Shown here one piece after another: positions 6,799 through 16,628 of a stretch of 20,674 nt of DNA. The stretch spans positions 1-20,674 of the forward strand of contig WELA01006042.1 of the NCBI GenBank assembly GCA_009602735.1, read 5' to 3'. How positions within the stretch are numbered: the stretch's first letter is position 1; each line of letters begins with the position of its first letter. The position numbers and the translations under genes were made by a program. Source of the DNA: Mesotaenium endlicherianum (lineage: Eukaryota > Streptophyta > Zygnematophyceae > Zygnematales > Mesotaeniaceae). Below the pieces are notes generated by a model. That model did not search any database. It was not told the origin of the DNA and saw only the letters and a program-made list of their open reading frames with translations.

Positions 6799-9700
6799 TT
6801 AGGGCGGTGCCCCAGCCGCCCGAAGGAGCAACAGTTTCAACGCCCCTTTGGCATTGGTCAGCTGGTCTTTAAGTTCCCAAGTATCCCCAGAGGCATCGTA
6901 ACCCTTCCATCGGATGAGGTACTTCATGACATATTTAGACGATCGACGGACCGAGCGAGTGTCTAAAATCTCATCGACCTCATATTCCTCAGGGTCGCCG
7001 TCCCGGACAGCGGGGACCGGTCCCGGTTGGACAGGTGACCGACCTGTGAACAGTGTATCACCTTTGATGTATGGTTCCAGGAAGGAGGCATTAAAGACCG
7101 GGTGACCCTTGCATTCAGCTGACATGTTCAGTTTGTAAGCATTCTGACCGATACGACGTACCACCGAATATGGACCGACCCAGACAGGGCCAAGCTTTTT
7201 CTTGACCACACCAGGGAGGTACAGGTGCTGAGAATGCAGTTTGACTAAATCGCCCTTGGAAAATGTCAGTTCCCGACGGTGTTGATTAGCGTATTTTTGT
7301 TGGTTTTCTTGGGCCTTGTGCAGGTTTCGTTGGACTTTTGACAGGGTGTCAGCAAACTCCTGAGTTAATTGGAGGGAGACCGAATTGTCAATCCCTTCAG
7401 GGAAAGTTAAAGACTCCCCCAGTACATCTAAAGGAGACTTAGGGACTCTACCTAGGCTGAGTTCAAAAGGATTCTTGCCCGTTGACGTGTGCACCGCACT
7501 GTTGACCGCAAACTGAATTTGAGGCAACAGGTCATCCCAATTATCTTGTTTTTGGTTAATATATGCTCTCAGCACCTCCAGCAGAACTCGGTAAGTTCTT
7601 TCAGTCTGCCCATCAGTCTGAGGGTGGTTTGCTGTGCTGAGCAGCTGTTTGACTCCCATTAACCCCATTAAAGCTCTCCAGAACTTAGAGGTGAATTTTG
7701 AGTCTCTGTCTGAGATGATATTAGAAGGGAGCCCATGTTGGCATACTACATGGTTGTAAAACTGTCTCGCTGTTTCGAGTGCAGTCACTTTGACAGTTGT
7801 GGGGATAAAAATGACCATTTTTGTCAGTTTATCCACGACTACCAGTATTGAATCATGCCCGTTGGCAGTTCTTGGTAGTGAGACCACCCAGTCCATGGAT
7901 ATAGTTTCCCAGCGTCCCGCTGGGATGGGTAGCGGTTGCAAGAGACCTCCGGGTGGTGTGTGCCGAGACTTATTTCTCTGACACTGGTCACAGGACTTGA
8001 CATATTTCAAGACCTCCCGGGGTAACCCCTCCCAATGATAATGTTTTGCCAGTTTGCCAACAGTTTTGGCCTGCCCCAAATGTCCACCCAGGAGACTGTC
8101 ATGAGCTTGACTCAGTAAGAGAGACCTTATTTCCAAATTATCAGGAATGACCAGCTTCAGCCTCCCTGAAGTGGTTTCAGTCACCCAGACCCCTCCCTTG
8201 AGCTTATACCCGAGTGCGGTAGCACGACACATACCAGTAGTGGGGCTGGGCTCAAATGTTGGGTCAGAAAGGTAGGCTTTCCTAAGTTTTTCTAGGAAGG
8301 ACTTTTTCACCTTCAGTGAAGTGAGTGCACACAGGACTTTATCTACAGCATGCTGGCTGAAGTTCCTTTCGTGCAAGTCAGGTCTTCTAGAGAGTGCATC
8401 AGCAGGATTCAACTTCCCTGGTTTGTAGTCGATCTGGACTTGGAACTGCTCCAGCATCTGGCTCCAGCGGTTCTCCCTCCTCGACAGCTTGGACTTCTTC
8501 TGAAAGTGGGTCAGAGCTAGATGATCTGTAATCACCTTAAAAGCTTTACCATGTAAGTATGCTCGCCACTGTTTGAGTACATGAATGATAGCTAGCAGTT
8601 CTTTATCATGCACTGAGTAATTAATCTCCGCTGGATTAAATTTCATAGACTCATACAACACAGGATGCCACTCCTGCCGTACCTTACCATCCTTTGTGGT
8701 TTTGTCAGCAGGCTGCAACAAAATAGCACCCATGGCAAAGTCAGAGGCATCAGTGACCACCTGCACGGGTTTGCTGGGGTCATACACGGCTAGCACTGGG
8801 GCAGAACGAAGGGCCTCTTTAAGGGTTTAGAAGGCAGCCTGCTGCTCTTCCCCCCACACATACCCGATGTCTTTCTTAGTAAGGTCAGTCAGTTTACTGG
8901 CCTTTGTGGAATAATTCTCAATAAATCTCCTATAGTAGTTAGCCAACCCGAGGAAGGATCTAACTTCAGAGACCGACTGCGGTACTGGCCAGTCCCTTAT
9001 GGTCTGGACTTTCTTAGGATCCACGCTTATGCCCTTTTTACTGACAATGTGGCCTAAGAATTTAATACTGTCTTCAAAGAAATCACACTTGCTCATTTTA
9101 GCGTATAAGTGATTCGTTCTTAGAGTGTCCAGGACTGTTTTTAAGTGTTCAGCGTGCTGAGCTTCATCTTTAGAGAAAATTAAAATATCATTCAGGAAAA
9201 CTTGCACAAACTTATCCAAATAAGGTCTGAAAATGTCGTTCATAATACCCATGAAGGTGGCAGGAGCATTAGTCAGTCCAAATGGCATCACGTTGAACTC
9301 ATAGTGTCCATAACGTGTACGAAAGGCAGTCTTGTGTTCATCCCCCTCAGCAATTCTGATTTGATGATAACCACTCTTGAGATCTATCTTACTGAACACC
9401 TTAGCACCAGACAGGGTATCAAGCAAGTCCTCGATCCTGGGTAAAGCATACTTGTTCTTTACTGTAATTCTGTTCAGGGCTCTGTAATCCACACACATCC
9501 GCATACTGCCATCCTTTTTCTTAACAAATAGGATAGGTGCGCCGTACGGTGATTTACTGGGAGAAATGTAACCATTTTCCTCCAGCTCTGCAATCTGTGT
9601 TTTCAACTCCTCACTCTCCAAATAAGACAAGCCATACGTGCGTTGCCAGGGTGGCTGACTCCCAGGTAATAAACCAATCCTATGATCTACATCCCGCTTA

Positions 9701-9938
9701 GGGGGTAGTCCTGGAGGCATATTAAACACATCCGTGTACTGAGCAACAATGTTTGCAGCAGTAGGGTGCTCCGGAGGGCTTACCTTTTTCTCCACCACTT
9801 CTTCAGGTTGAGGAGGTACCTCTTTGAGCAGCAGAACATTCTGTCTTCCTTCTGGTTCCAGCTTTTGACGAACTCCATTGCATTCAGCAACTTGCATCCT
9901 TCTGGAAGCCTCTTCTTTTCCTTCATTTGCCATCCACA
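6799..9938 (-). pseudogene. pol: pol of element B: reverse transcriptase, RNase H, integrase, chromodomain
   Basis: One frame with a single internal TAA (8827-8829). RT (about 9700-8900) shows [24 protein letters not shown], written here in part, plus [13 protein letters not shown] and [12 protein letters not shown]. The active-site box reads FLND instead of YIDD, so the first of its two metal-binding Asp residues is Asn (codon 9192-9190). RNase H follows with VTDASDFAMG, KELLAI, TDHLAL and NPADALSRRPD. Integrase has the zinc-binding GGHLGQ...CDQCQRNK, then catalytic MDW, ISDRDSKF and DGQTERTYR (D, D, E all present), then the GPY/F-type module VGPYSVVRRI. A chromodomain ends the protein (YEVDEILDTR...YLIRWKGYDASGDTWE); in chromoviruses this domain directs integration to marked chromatin. 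The TAA lies in AF-stop-TLKEAL, a place where Gln or Glu is usual. The frame also differs from the protease frame upstream, so a further frameshift lies in 9780-9939. Confidence 0.93.
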
Positions 9939-10598
9939 CAGGACAAGAGGAAGAGCACTGGTGGGTGCCAAGTCAGTCTGCCCATCACTGGCTCCTCTCA
10001 CTTTAACTGTACCTCTGCTCCAACACACTTCAGCTTGATGTCTATTAAGCCAGGACCTGCCTAGCACGAGATCATAAAAGCCAGTGTTGAGTACCTCAAA
10101 TGTAAGCGTTTCAGTTAGAACTGCAATGCCAGAACCTAACTGGACCTCAATAGGCTTGGTTATAACTCCTCCCGGGATACTTGAGGCATCTCCAAGGAAT
10201 ATTTTTCTATTCCCTTGGGTGACAGTAGGCAGCCTTAGCCGCTTAACTAAGTCCTTGTGAATAAAAGTATGTGACGCCCCTCCGTCAACAAATGCCCTCA
10301 CCTTCCTACCTGCAATCATGCAATGCAGTAGGATAGGGGGGACTGTCTTTTCCTGACTTTCGCATTGTTCTCCTGACGTAGCAAAGAAATGTTGGACATC
10401 AGGTGGAACAAGAGCATCCAGAGTGTGCACTCTCTGGACGTCTATATTGCTGATGGTCTCCTTTATCTGGTTGTCAGGCATGCATAGTGAATCCAGTTCA
10501 GCAGGACCCATAATACCTGCTACGAGGGCAGCTAGTGACGACTCACTATCTCTAGCATCCTCACAGTCAGTAGACTGGATTACTGACTGTTGCTGTCT
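9780..10598 (-). pseudogene. pol: Protease part of pol, element B
   Basis: The frame is open from the predicted -1 slippage point at 10598 to the TAA at 9780-9782. The first Met is at 10511. The retropepsin-like domain has FVDGGASHTFI (Asp codon 10286-10284) and later DLVLGRSWLNRHQAEV, the usual ILG-W partner motif of gypsy proteases. The catalytic triplet is DGG here, whereas the family normally has DSG or DTG; that is either decay or a variant. The final 50 residues run in a different frame from the RT region, with about 160 bases of overlap. I take that as a decay frameshift because I see no canonical slippery site there. Confidence 0.85.
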
Positions 10599-11083
10599 TT
10601 TAAAGGCTGGTCTTTTCTCTCGACCTTAGGCAGGTGCTTGACCGGACACTGTTCTCTGTAGTGGCCTTTCTGCTGACAATGGTAGCAAATCGATTTTGCT
10701 GAGGCTGGTCTCGGCTTAGTCCTACCACCACCTCTTCCATAGCCGTCTCGAGGGAAACCACCTCTACCTCTAGACTGTATGGCATTATACTCATACTCAT
10801 ATCCATCACCCTGATCATTCTCAGCGTGGTTTAGGGTTGCTGTCTTTTAAAGGCTGGTCTTTTCTCTCGACCTTCGAAAGGTGCTTGACTGGATACTGTT
10901 CTCTGTAGTGGCCCAACTGCTGACAATGGTAGCAAGTGGATTTTGCTGAGGCTGGTCTCGGCTTAGTCCTACCACCACCTCTTCCATAGCCGCCTCGAGA
11001 AGAACCACCTCTACCTCTAGACTGTATGGCATTATATTCATACTCATATCCATCACCCTGATCATCCTCAGCCTGGTCTCCTT
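10590..11083 (-). repeat. 247-bp tandem duplication in gag
   Basis: Two units, 10590-10836 and 10837-11083, are about 93 percent identical by eye with no internal indel. Each covers the acidic/Tyr and Arg/Gly-rich linker, the zinc knuckle and the slippery heptamer. Because 247 is not a multiple of three, the second unit in gag order is read in another frame. The divergence is too high for an unmerged assembly overlap. Confidence 0.88.
10598..10604 (-). promoter_or_regulatory. Predicted -1 ribosomal frameshift site, gag to pol
   Basis: On the minus strand the gag frame of the intact-knuckle unit reads CCT TTA AAA GAC, giving the canonical heptamer T TTA AAA (X XXY YYZ). Gag then stops five codons later at TAA. 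Slipping back one base continues as AGA CAG CAA CAG and stays open into the protease frame. I did not find a clear downstream pseudoknot. The same heptamer occurs in the other duplication unit at 10845-10851, where both frames end at once. Confidence 0.65.
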
Positions 11084-11617
11084 CAATCGCATTGTAGGAA
11101 CCGTGGGGCTTTTTGACAACCTTAGACACCAAAGCATTACTCTGGCGCTTGTGATTAAACTGCTGCTGATCCCAGGCATCCGCATCCTGGATCAAGTCAG
11201 CCAATTTCTCATACTTTTTCTCAGCAAAATGACCAGAGACCTCGGATTTCAAGCCATACCTGAAGTATGCTATATTATATCGTCCTGGCAAATCGGGCTG
11301 CTTCATCATGTTCTCTTGGAACTTTTGAGCAAACTCAGCAACTGAAGTGGTCTGCTTCAGTGTCAGGGAGATCATCGCATAGATAGCTTTCTCTTGCTGG
11401 TTGATGACATCAAACTTCTCATGCATTTTCTCGACAAACTCTACCCACGTAGGGTCACCGAGTTGCCGAGCCTTACGCTCTCCTTTCCAGTAAAGCCACC
11501 AGTCTGCGGCACTGCCTTTCAGTAGCGCACCGGTGTGCCTGACCTTCTCGTAATCTTGCAGTTCTGGGTAGTTCTCCAGCCACTGCTCAACATCTGCGAG
11601 AAACTTGATCAGGTAAT

Positions 11618-11618
11618 N
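11618..11618. other. Assembly misjoin (N) inside gag
   Basis: A single N lies between two 31-base segments, 11587-11617 and 11619-11649, that match except for one or two bases. This looks like an unmerged overlap of contig ends, not a biological repeat. Confidence 0.85.
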
Positions 11619-12145
11619 TCAACATCCGCGAGAAACTTGATCAGGTAATATTTTCTGTTTCCCTCAGGATCATATTCCTGGGGAGGTTTCGGCTTGGGCT
11701 TACTAGGCCCTCGGCCACCACCACTAGTGGTTTGAGACCCCAGTTGGTCTCTGTCCCGCAGTAGGAACATTATGATTCATTTTTCCTCCTGTTGGGATTG
11801 ATACATGGTCGCCATTTGCGACAGCATTTGAACGAACAATGCTCCCAAGTCTACTCTCTGGGGTGGTAGTCTAGCAAATGCAGCAGCAGCCTTGGCATCT
11901 ATTTGCTGAGTAGTGTCCTCAACAATCTCTCTTGCTCCTGCAGCAGCAATTCCTGCCGCATTCAGTCGGTCACGTATTTGACCTAGGGGTACATTGAGTT
12001 GTACAGCAGGAGGTGGGTTCAGAAAATTGGCCCTTGATGCCATAAGTTCTTCAACAGTGCGCTCGTCAGCTGGCTGTCCTTCCCTCCTTTCTGTATCTTC
12101 AGCGGCCTTTGCTAGTTGTTCAGCTTCTAGTCTGGCTATCTCCTC

Positions 12146-12146
12146 N
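12146..12146. other. Assembly misjoin (N) inside gag
   Basis: The 31 bases on each side (12115-12145 and 12147-12177) are nearly identical. Removing one copy plus the N brings the N-terminal gag frame into register with the frame downstream. Confidence 0.85.
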
Positions 12147-12390
12147 GTTGTTCAGCTTCTAGTCTGGTTCTCTCCTCCTCAGCTTGCTGTGCTGCGATTG
12201 CGGCAATAGCAGCTGCCTCATCTGCAGCCTCTCTAGCTGCAGTATCTGCTACTGCTTCAGAATAGGTACGGGTTCCCGCTACATGGCTTTCCGCCTGGTT
12301 TTCGACATTCTCGTTATCCTGGTTCTCCATGTCTCGGGAGTTGCTAGTTTGAGACCTTGTCCTTACCATACAAAGAAGACTGTGATAACT

Positions 12391-12402
12391 GCTCCGATAC
12401 CA
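12391..12402 (-). promoter_or_regulatory. Primer-binding site of element B
   Basis: TGGTATCGGAGC on the minus strand, one base after the 5' LTR end, is complementary to the 3' end of plant-type initiator tRNA-Met apart from one base (family norm TGGTATCAGAGC). It proves that LTR 12404-13144 is the 5' LTR and fixes the polarity of B. Confidence 0.88.
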
Positions 12403-12403
12403 C

Positions 12404-13144
12404 TGAAATGAATCGACTTACCAAATAGGCGATTAACAATTAATAAAGATCTTTATATCAGCAAGTAATCTTTATGGTATTTTCCGTTAGCTGGTTTAAC
12501 GGCAAAGGACAACACACTAGCAGTGAATAATACTCGTCAGTCAAATGNTTACTCGTAAGTCATATGCGAGTAAACTTGCATCAATAATGCAAATCAGTAA
12601 ACTCATACATAAGCAAGGGTAGAAGACAGTGCGTATCAATGGCTTTTCGCCTTGGATTCAGATCGCTCTCAGTAAGCTGTACAAGAGAGTTGACCTCGTT
12701 TCCAAATACCGAACTCAAGAGCAATGCCTAGCATATGTACATGGAATGATTTTACTGTTCAACGGCCAGTGCGATGGCACCGCCTACCCGGGAATTAACC
12801 ACGTTGGTAGGACCTCGGTTAACCAAATCCACCGCCATCTCCCATCATCCCGAATCGCCATCCATCATAGGGATGTCATCTGGCCATTCATCTAGCATAC
12901 CACACTTAGATGCATATCGAGGCAGTTCGCTGCTACCGAGTACGAAAGTCAGCTGGCTGTCAAAGAATGTGTCAGCAAGCTGACTTAAGGTGACATCAGC
13001 CTGCTACTTCCGGCCGAGTCATTAAACTGATATTAAATATAAAGTCCAGCTGACTGATCATTAGCTAGAGTTCAGCAGGCTGAACTTATTTAACTATATT
13101 ATTTTAAAGGATTATTATGTCAACCAATATATTGATTCATTACA
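12404..13144 (-). mobile_element. 5' LTR of element B
   Basis: It starts at 13144 (minus) with TGTAATGAATC and ends TTTCA at 12404. The apparent 741 bp includes about 20 bases duplicated around the N at 12548; without them it matches the 721-bp 3' LTR. It has the same palindrome AGTTCAGC-AG-GCTGAACT (13069-13086) and the TATA-like motif near its 3' end. The flanking GACTA (13145-13149) is the right target duplication. Confidence 0.92.
12548..12548. other. Assembly misjoin (N) inside the 5' LTR of B
   Basis: A single N separates TACTCGTCAGTCAAATG from TTACTCGTAAGTCATATG. The 3' LTR (4109-4829) has only one copy of this segment, so the duplicate is an assembly artefact, perhaps a join between two different LTR copies. 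Confidence 0.8.
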
Positions 13145-13149
13145 GACTA
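13145..13149. repeat. Right target-site duplication of element B
   Basis: GACTA, identical to 4104-4108. After it the spacer of element C resumes and runs 52 bases to the aORF start. Confidence 0.9.
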
Positions 13150-13201
13150 CAAGGACAATTGATGGGACCCTATTAATTTGTGTTGTGGCTGCATGCGGAG
13201 G

Positions 13202-14907
13202 ATGGCCCCTACCACGCAAAAGGAAGACAAGAAACGCAAGGTGGAGGAAGCCAAAAGGATGACGGAGCGCTACCAAAAAGAGTTGGTGGCGACGTCCCTC
13301 ACCAGGAGAGAACAGGACAAGGTCTGTAGGCAAAAAGAGGCAACGGAGGAGGCACAGAGAAAGAAGGAGCAGGAGGCTGAAAACGTCAAAAAAGCTAAGG
13401 AGGAGAGGCAGAAGAAGCAACAGGACGATGTCGCTGCTGCTGAGGAAGCAAGGAAGAAGAAGGAAGAAGCTGACAGGTAAAAGAGTCTGGCCTCTTACAA
13501 GTTTTCTGTAATGGGTGGCCAAACCTTTAATAATCTAAGGGAGGCACTGCTAGTGGCCCAAAACATCAACAGGATTGTCCAGCAAACAGTGCTGCAAAAA
13601 CAAGGAGCTAAAGCCCTGCACAGGTATATTGACACGCACGCTGGCGTTGTTCTCTACGAAGATTATGCCAAGATGGTGGGATATACAGCAGAGCAAGCAC
13701 GGTTCTTTGCAGATGACTCTGAAGATAAGCCAGCACCAGAACCTGGCATTGTGGGGGATCAAAGGCTCATCACAACGTTGAGCATGCAGCCAGATAATTT
13801 CAAAGATGTCTTGTTCTACCGACGTTGCTACCAGCCTACAATGAAGTGGAAAGATGGAGCTGGGAGTACCTATCTAGGCTAACAGGGCAGCAGATGTTTG
13901 CTCTCCACTGGTTTCCTTGTAAGCTGAAAAAGGCTGAGCATGGGCAACTGAACTACCAGCAGCCAACAGATTGGAGATGGATGACCGTCACTAACCGCAA
14001 GCAGGAGTGTGAACGGGCCCACCTAGATGACTTCCACTATGGGCTAGATGGTTACCTTATCTTGCCACCTCATATTGCTCCTTGGGATCCCAGGCTTAAT
14101 GGATGCCTAAGTAACATGAACTTAGAGACAAAGAAGTTCAAGAGGAGAGAACGGGACTACTTTTCTAAGGGGAAGCATGCCATTGTCAAGTGGGCAAAGA
14201 ATGCAAGTCGAATAGACTTAAGTAAGCTAAAGGCCAAGCAACCCCTAGCTCGTCCTAAGAAAGGGAGGTCAGTATATTTTTTTATGCCTACCAAGGAGCA
14301 GGATGACTTGGTGAATGAGAATCCTACACTCTTTGAAGAGGAGGATGAGGACGATGAGGAATCAAAACAAGGCAAAGGGAAGGCTCTGCTTCGGGAACCC
14401 AGGAGACTCAGGGACAGGCAAAGGCAGGGACTCCCAGAGGGCCAAGACCAACAGGATGGACTTTAGCTCCTACTGTGGAGGCAACGGTACCTCGAGCTTG
14501 ATCTCCCAGCCCACCTGCCCAGGAAGAGGAGGAGGCAGAGCTAATTGTGCTTGGTAGCAGGGAGAGGCAGAAATTGCCATAAGACAGAGCCTTTAGGAGG
14601 GGGACTCGAGGTAAGGTCAAAGGTATGCTAGCCACCCCCTCCTTCGAGGACATGTGCTCCTTGCCAATGTGTTCCAGCATCCCACTGGGTTGCCTGTCTA
14701 TGTGGGTGCTAACATTCAAGTGGTTGAGGAGCAGACTGCGATTCTCCGTTTCCCTCGTGGCCCCACTCTAGAGCGGGCAGGGCTTTTTAGAAGACCAGCT
14801 GACGGAACTAGAGGGTTGTCTAGGTCTAGGTCCCAATCTCTTGACCTTAGGGCCCCAACGACACCTCCTTCAGCTTTTGAAAACCATCTTCCAGTAAAGC
14901 CTTGCTG
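13202..14907 (+). pseudogene. aORF of element C, heavily damaged
   Basis: Same unknown family, closest to copy A. The ATG at 13202 aligns with the starts of B and D (ATG followed by a short segment with a Gln-Lys pair and a Lys/Arg cluster). The coiled-coil N-terminus is open to a TAA at 13478-13480, which falls at the codon that is CAG in A. The conserved domain follows (TFNNLREALL, AGVVLYEDYAKMVGYTAEQA). A one-base deletion near 13830 moves the frame to 13825-14466, with PTDWRWMT, LPPHIAPWDPRLNG and GKHAIVKWAKN. A further shift near 14375, stops near 14495 and 14580, and another shift near 14640 follow. The tail motif LLANVFQHPTGLPVYV and an Arg/Ser end are at 14654-14907. It is older and more broken than A or B, as expected for the host of both insertions. 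Confidence 0.8.
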
Positions 14908-15072
14908 AGGATCTTCTTGTTTGCACTTCAAAAAGGTAGTGGGCTGAGAGTAAAGGTGACAGTTCAATGTCACTAGTGATCTCCACAGTTTGGCAACAGT
15001 GTTGAAGCAAGAGGCGGGCGGTGGAAAGATCAGTATTGTCAATTTTCTGCAAACTCTGCTCTACACTTTAGT

Positions 15073-15107
15073 GTTGTCGAGGCGACAACAATCTAAGTTG
15101 GAGGGCC
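15073..15107 (+). promoter_or_regulatory. Hairpin and polypurine tract of element C
   Basis: A perfect hairpin GTTGTCG-AGG-CGACAAC (15073-15089) is followed by CTAAGTTGGAGGGCC, which abuts the LTR start TGTAATGG at 15108. The hairpin is identical to that of B. It survives in an otherwise decayed copy. Confidence 0.75.
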
Positions 15108-15514
15108 TGTAATGGATTAGTGTATTGGTGGTTATGATATTCATTTAAATATAACAGCTAATTAGTTAACACTAGCTATACTGTGGGTCCTATTTTGGCT
15201 CCGAATTCAAATTATGTCCCATAACTAGGCAAAATTCTACACCCCCTTAGCATACTTTTTTTAAATCAGAATTGTCTGAAAATAGGCTCATTGGACGTGT
15301 CATAACTCAAACACCTCCGGCAAATTAGCTTTAGCCCTAACGGCTAATTTTTGATGAAGTTGTGTAAGTTTGCCGGCCAACAAGAGGTCACTTTCTGTGA
15401 ATCTGTTTCGATTTTGACCTTCGAACAGGCCTCTTTTTGCCTGTCATTTCTTTCGCTTTGCATGCTACAGAAGGCATGGTTGACATCGCTTCTTTGACTT
15501 CAGGCCCCACGTAA

Positions 15515-16225
15515 GCCGTAAGCACTAAAATCCTAACACCTAGTAAGATTTGGGGTGAAACTTGGGCAGCACAAGAGTTTGGAGAGCACTACAAAAAGTT
15601 TTTTTTGGTCGGAATCTTAGAGGAAGAGGTGCATAAGACCAAAGAAATTAGGTTTAAAATCTATATTAGCTACGATGGAGTACAAAATATGGGGACGCAA
15701 GCAGATACTATAGTACTGCCTTCAATCCCCAAATTTCGTTGGTTTTGCCCATATGAGGGAGTTGTTAGAGTTGAGATCTCTTCGAAGCCACTTTCACAGC
15801 TTTCTGCTTCTCATGTGATTCAAGTCACTCCTAGCATTGTAAACACACCTCCTGAACCAGAACATACTTCCACACCACCAGAAGACACTCCCACACCAGT
15901 AGCAGACACAACAAACAGTGAGGAAGAGTCGAAAACAAGCTTAGAATCGGTAGAGTCAACACGCAAAAGAGGGAGACCATCAAAACAGAAAGGACCAGAC
16001 ATGTCTGTGCCTGCTAACAGTAAAGAGAGAAGGAACAGAGTGGTAGTGGCATGGAAGACTGCTAAGAGGAGGGCAAAGAGGGACTACAGCAAGAAGAACA
16101 ACAGGGAGTCACATGAAGAGGAGTACAGCTCAGACACGGAGCTGGAGTCTAAAGGAGTGTTAATAGTGCCTGCTGCTGCTAAGGAAGAAGAAGCTGAGGA
16201 GCAACAGAGAGGAGTACTTGTTTGA
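15515..16225 (+). pseudogene. N-terminal part of piggyBac-element protein, AT-hook
   Basis: The frame opens after a TAA at 15512 and runs to a TGA at 16223. No ATG is near the start. It reads KIWGETWAAQEFGEHYKKFF and SIPKFRWFCPYEGVVRVEI, then a Pro/Thr/Glu-rich linker. An AT-hook-like TRKRGRPSKQKG follows, then a long Lys/Arg-rich then acidic stretch. AT-hooks bind the minor groove of AT-rich DNA, which suits a transposase N-terminus. I do not recognise the first 100 residues. No catalytic core is present before the C-terminal part, which continues in another frame from about 16209. Confidence 0.6.
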
Positions 16226-16628
16226 TGGTGCCATTGCTAATGTATACATATTGTATGAGCTGGCCCACCTTGGTGTTGGCAGATACTTGTTCATGTTGCA
16301 ACTAGTGAGGGAGATGTCGGAGTGGGTACATCCTCGCGACAGGCAGACCAAGTCAAGTGCAACAGGAGCTGCTAGAGAGCAGAGATGGACTGGGAGGCAC
16401 TTTCCTAACAAGGTGAAAAAAGGAAAAAGGGCAAGCTGTGTGGTGTGTAGTGCTAAGTAATTTGACTTAGGAGCTGCAGCAAGAAAGAAGAGGTGCCAAT
16501 TCATGTGTATATCTTGTAACGTTGCCTTACATCCCACTCCCTGCTTTGAGATTTTTCACACTACCAGAAATATAGAGCATCTAGATTGTGGTAGGAAGAG
16601 GTTGCCCACTAGTGCCCCTAAGCAGTAG
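16209..16628 (+). pseudogene. piggyBac transposase C-terminus with Cys/His zinc domain
   Basis: It reads EEYLFDGAIANVYILYELAH and then FMLQLVREMSEW, the usual end of the piggyBac DDE domain (lld-ivNayiLYk, then F-l-la). HFPNKVKKGKRASCVVCSAK comes next, then, across a TAA at 16458-16460, KKRCQFMCISCNVALHPTPC and FEIFHT. The pattern C-x2-C ... C-x2-C-x-V-x-L ... P-C-F-x-x-F/Y-H is the C-terminal zinc domain of this superfamily. The frame ends at TAG 16626. The preceding open frame overlaps it at about 16167-16225, so the two parts were probably once one protein joined by a lost frame. Confidence 0.85.

Larger units (their letters stand above)
10575..12369 (-). pseudogene. gag: gag of element B
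   Basis: It starts at ATG 12369, 22 bases after the primer-binding site. The N-terminus is charged then Ala/Glu-rich (TYSEAVADTAAREAADEAAA). The Retrotrans_gag-type core is at about 11590-11280 (GALLKGSAADWWLYWKGERK, then WVEFVEKMHEKFDVINQQEK). An Arg/Gly-rich linker and a CCHC zinc knuckle follow. Four things interrupt the frame. Two assembly misjoins with N (12146, 11618) each add 32 bases, and removing them restores one frame. A TGA lies at 11777-11779. A 247-bp tandem duplication shifts the frame just after the first knuckle. The first knuckle is CYHCQQLGHYREQY, its last Cys changed to Tyr; the second, in the shifted frame, keeps CYHCQQKGHYREQC. Without duplications and misjoins the protein would be about 490-495 residues. 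Confidence 0.85.
4109..13144 (-). mobile_element. Full-length Ty3/gypsy chromovirus B with an extra 3' gene
   Basis: The 9036-bp element lies on the minus strand. Going 5' to 3' it has: LTR (13144-12404), initiator tRNA-Met-type PBS, gag, protease, RT, RNase H, integrase, chromodomain, a roughly 320-bp spacer, the aORF, a hairpin, PPT and LTR (4829-4109). It is flanked by GACTA on both sides. The order PR-RT-RH-INT is Ty3/gypsy, and the chromodomain places it among chromoviruses. The two LTRs differ at roughly 25-30 positions by eye, about 4 percent, leaving aside an assembly duplication in the 5' LTR. It is dead as it stands: four in-frame stops, an altered RT active site, a 247-bp frame-breaking duplication in gag and a frameshift between PR and RT. 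It is inserted in the pol-aORF spacer of element C. Confidence 0.93.

Noticed and set aside
15170..15180. CACTA (En/Spm) transposon, because the insert starts CACTAGC
   Set aside because: CACTA elements make 3-bp duplications and encode a different transposase. The TTAA pair and the C-terminal zinc domain fit piggyBac.
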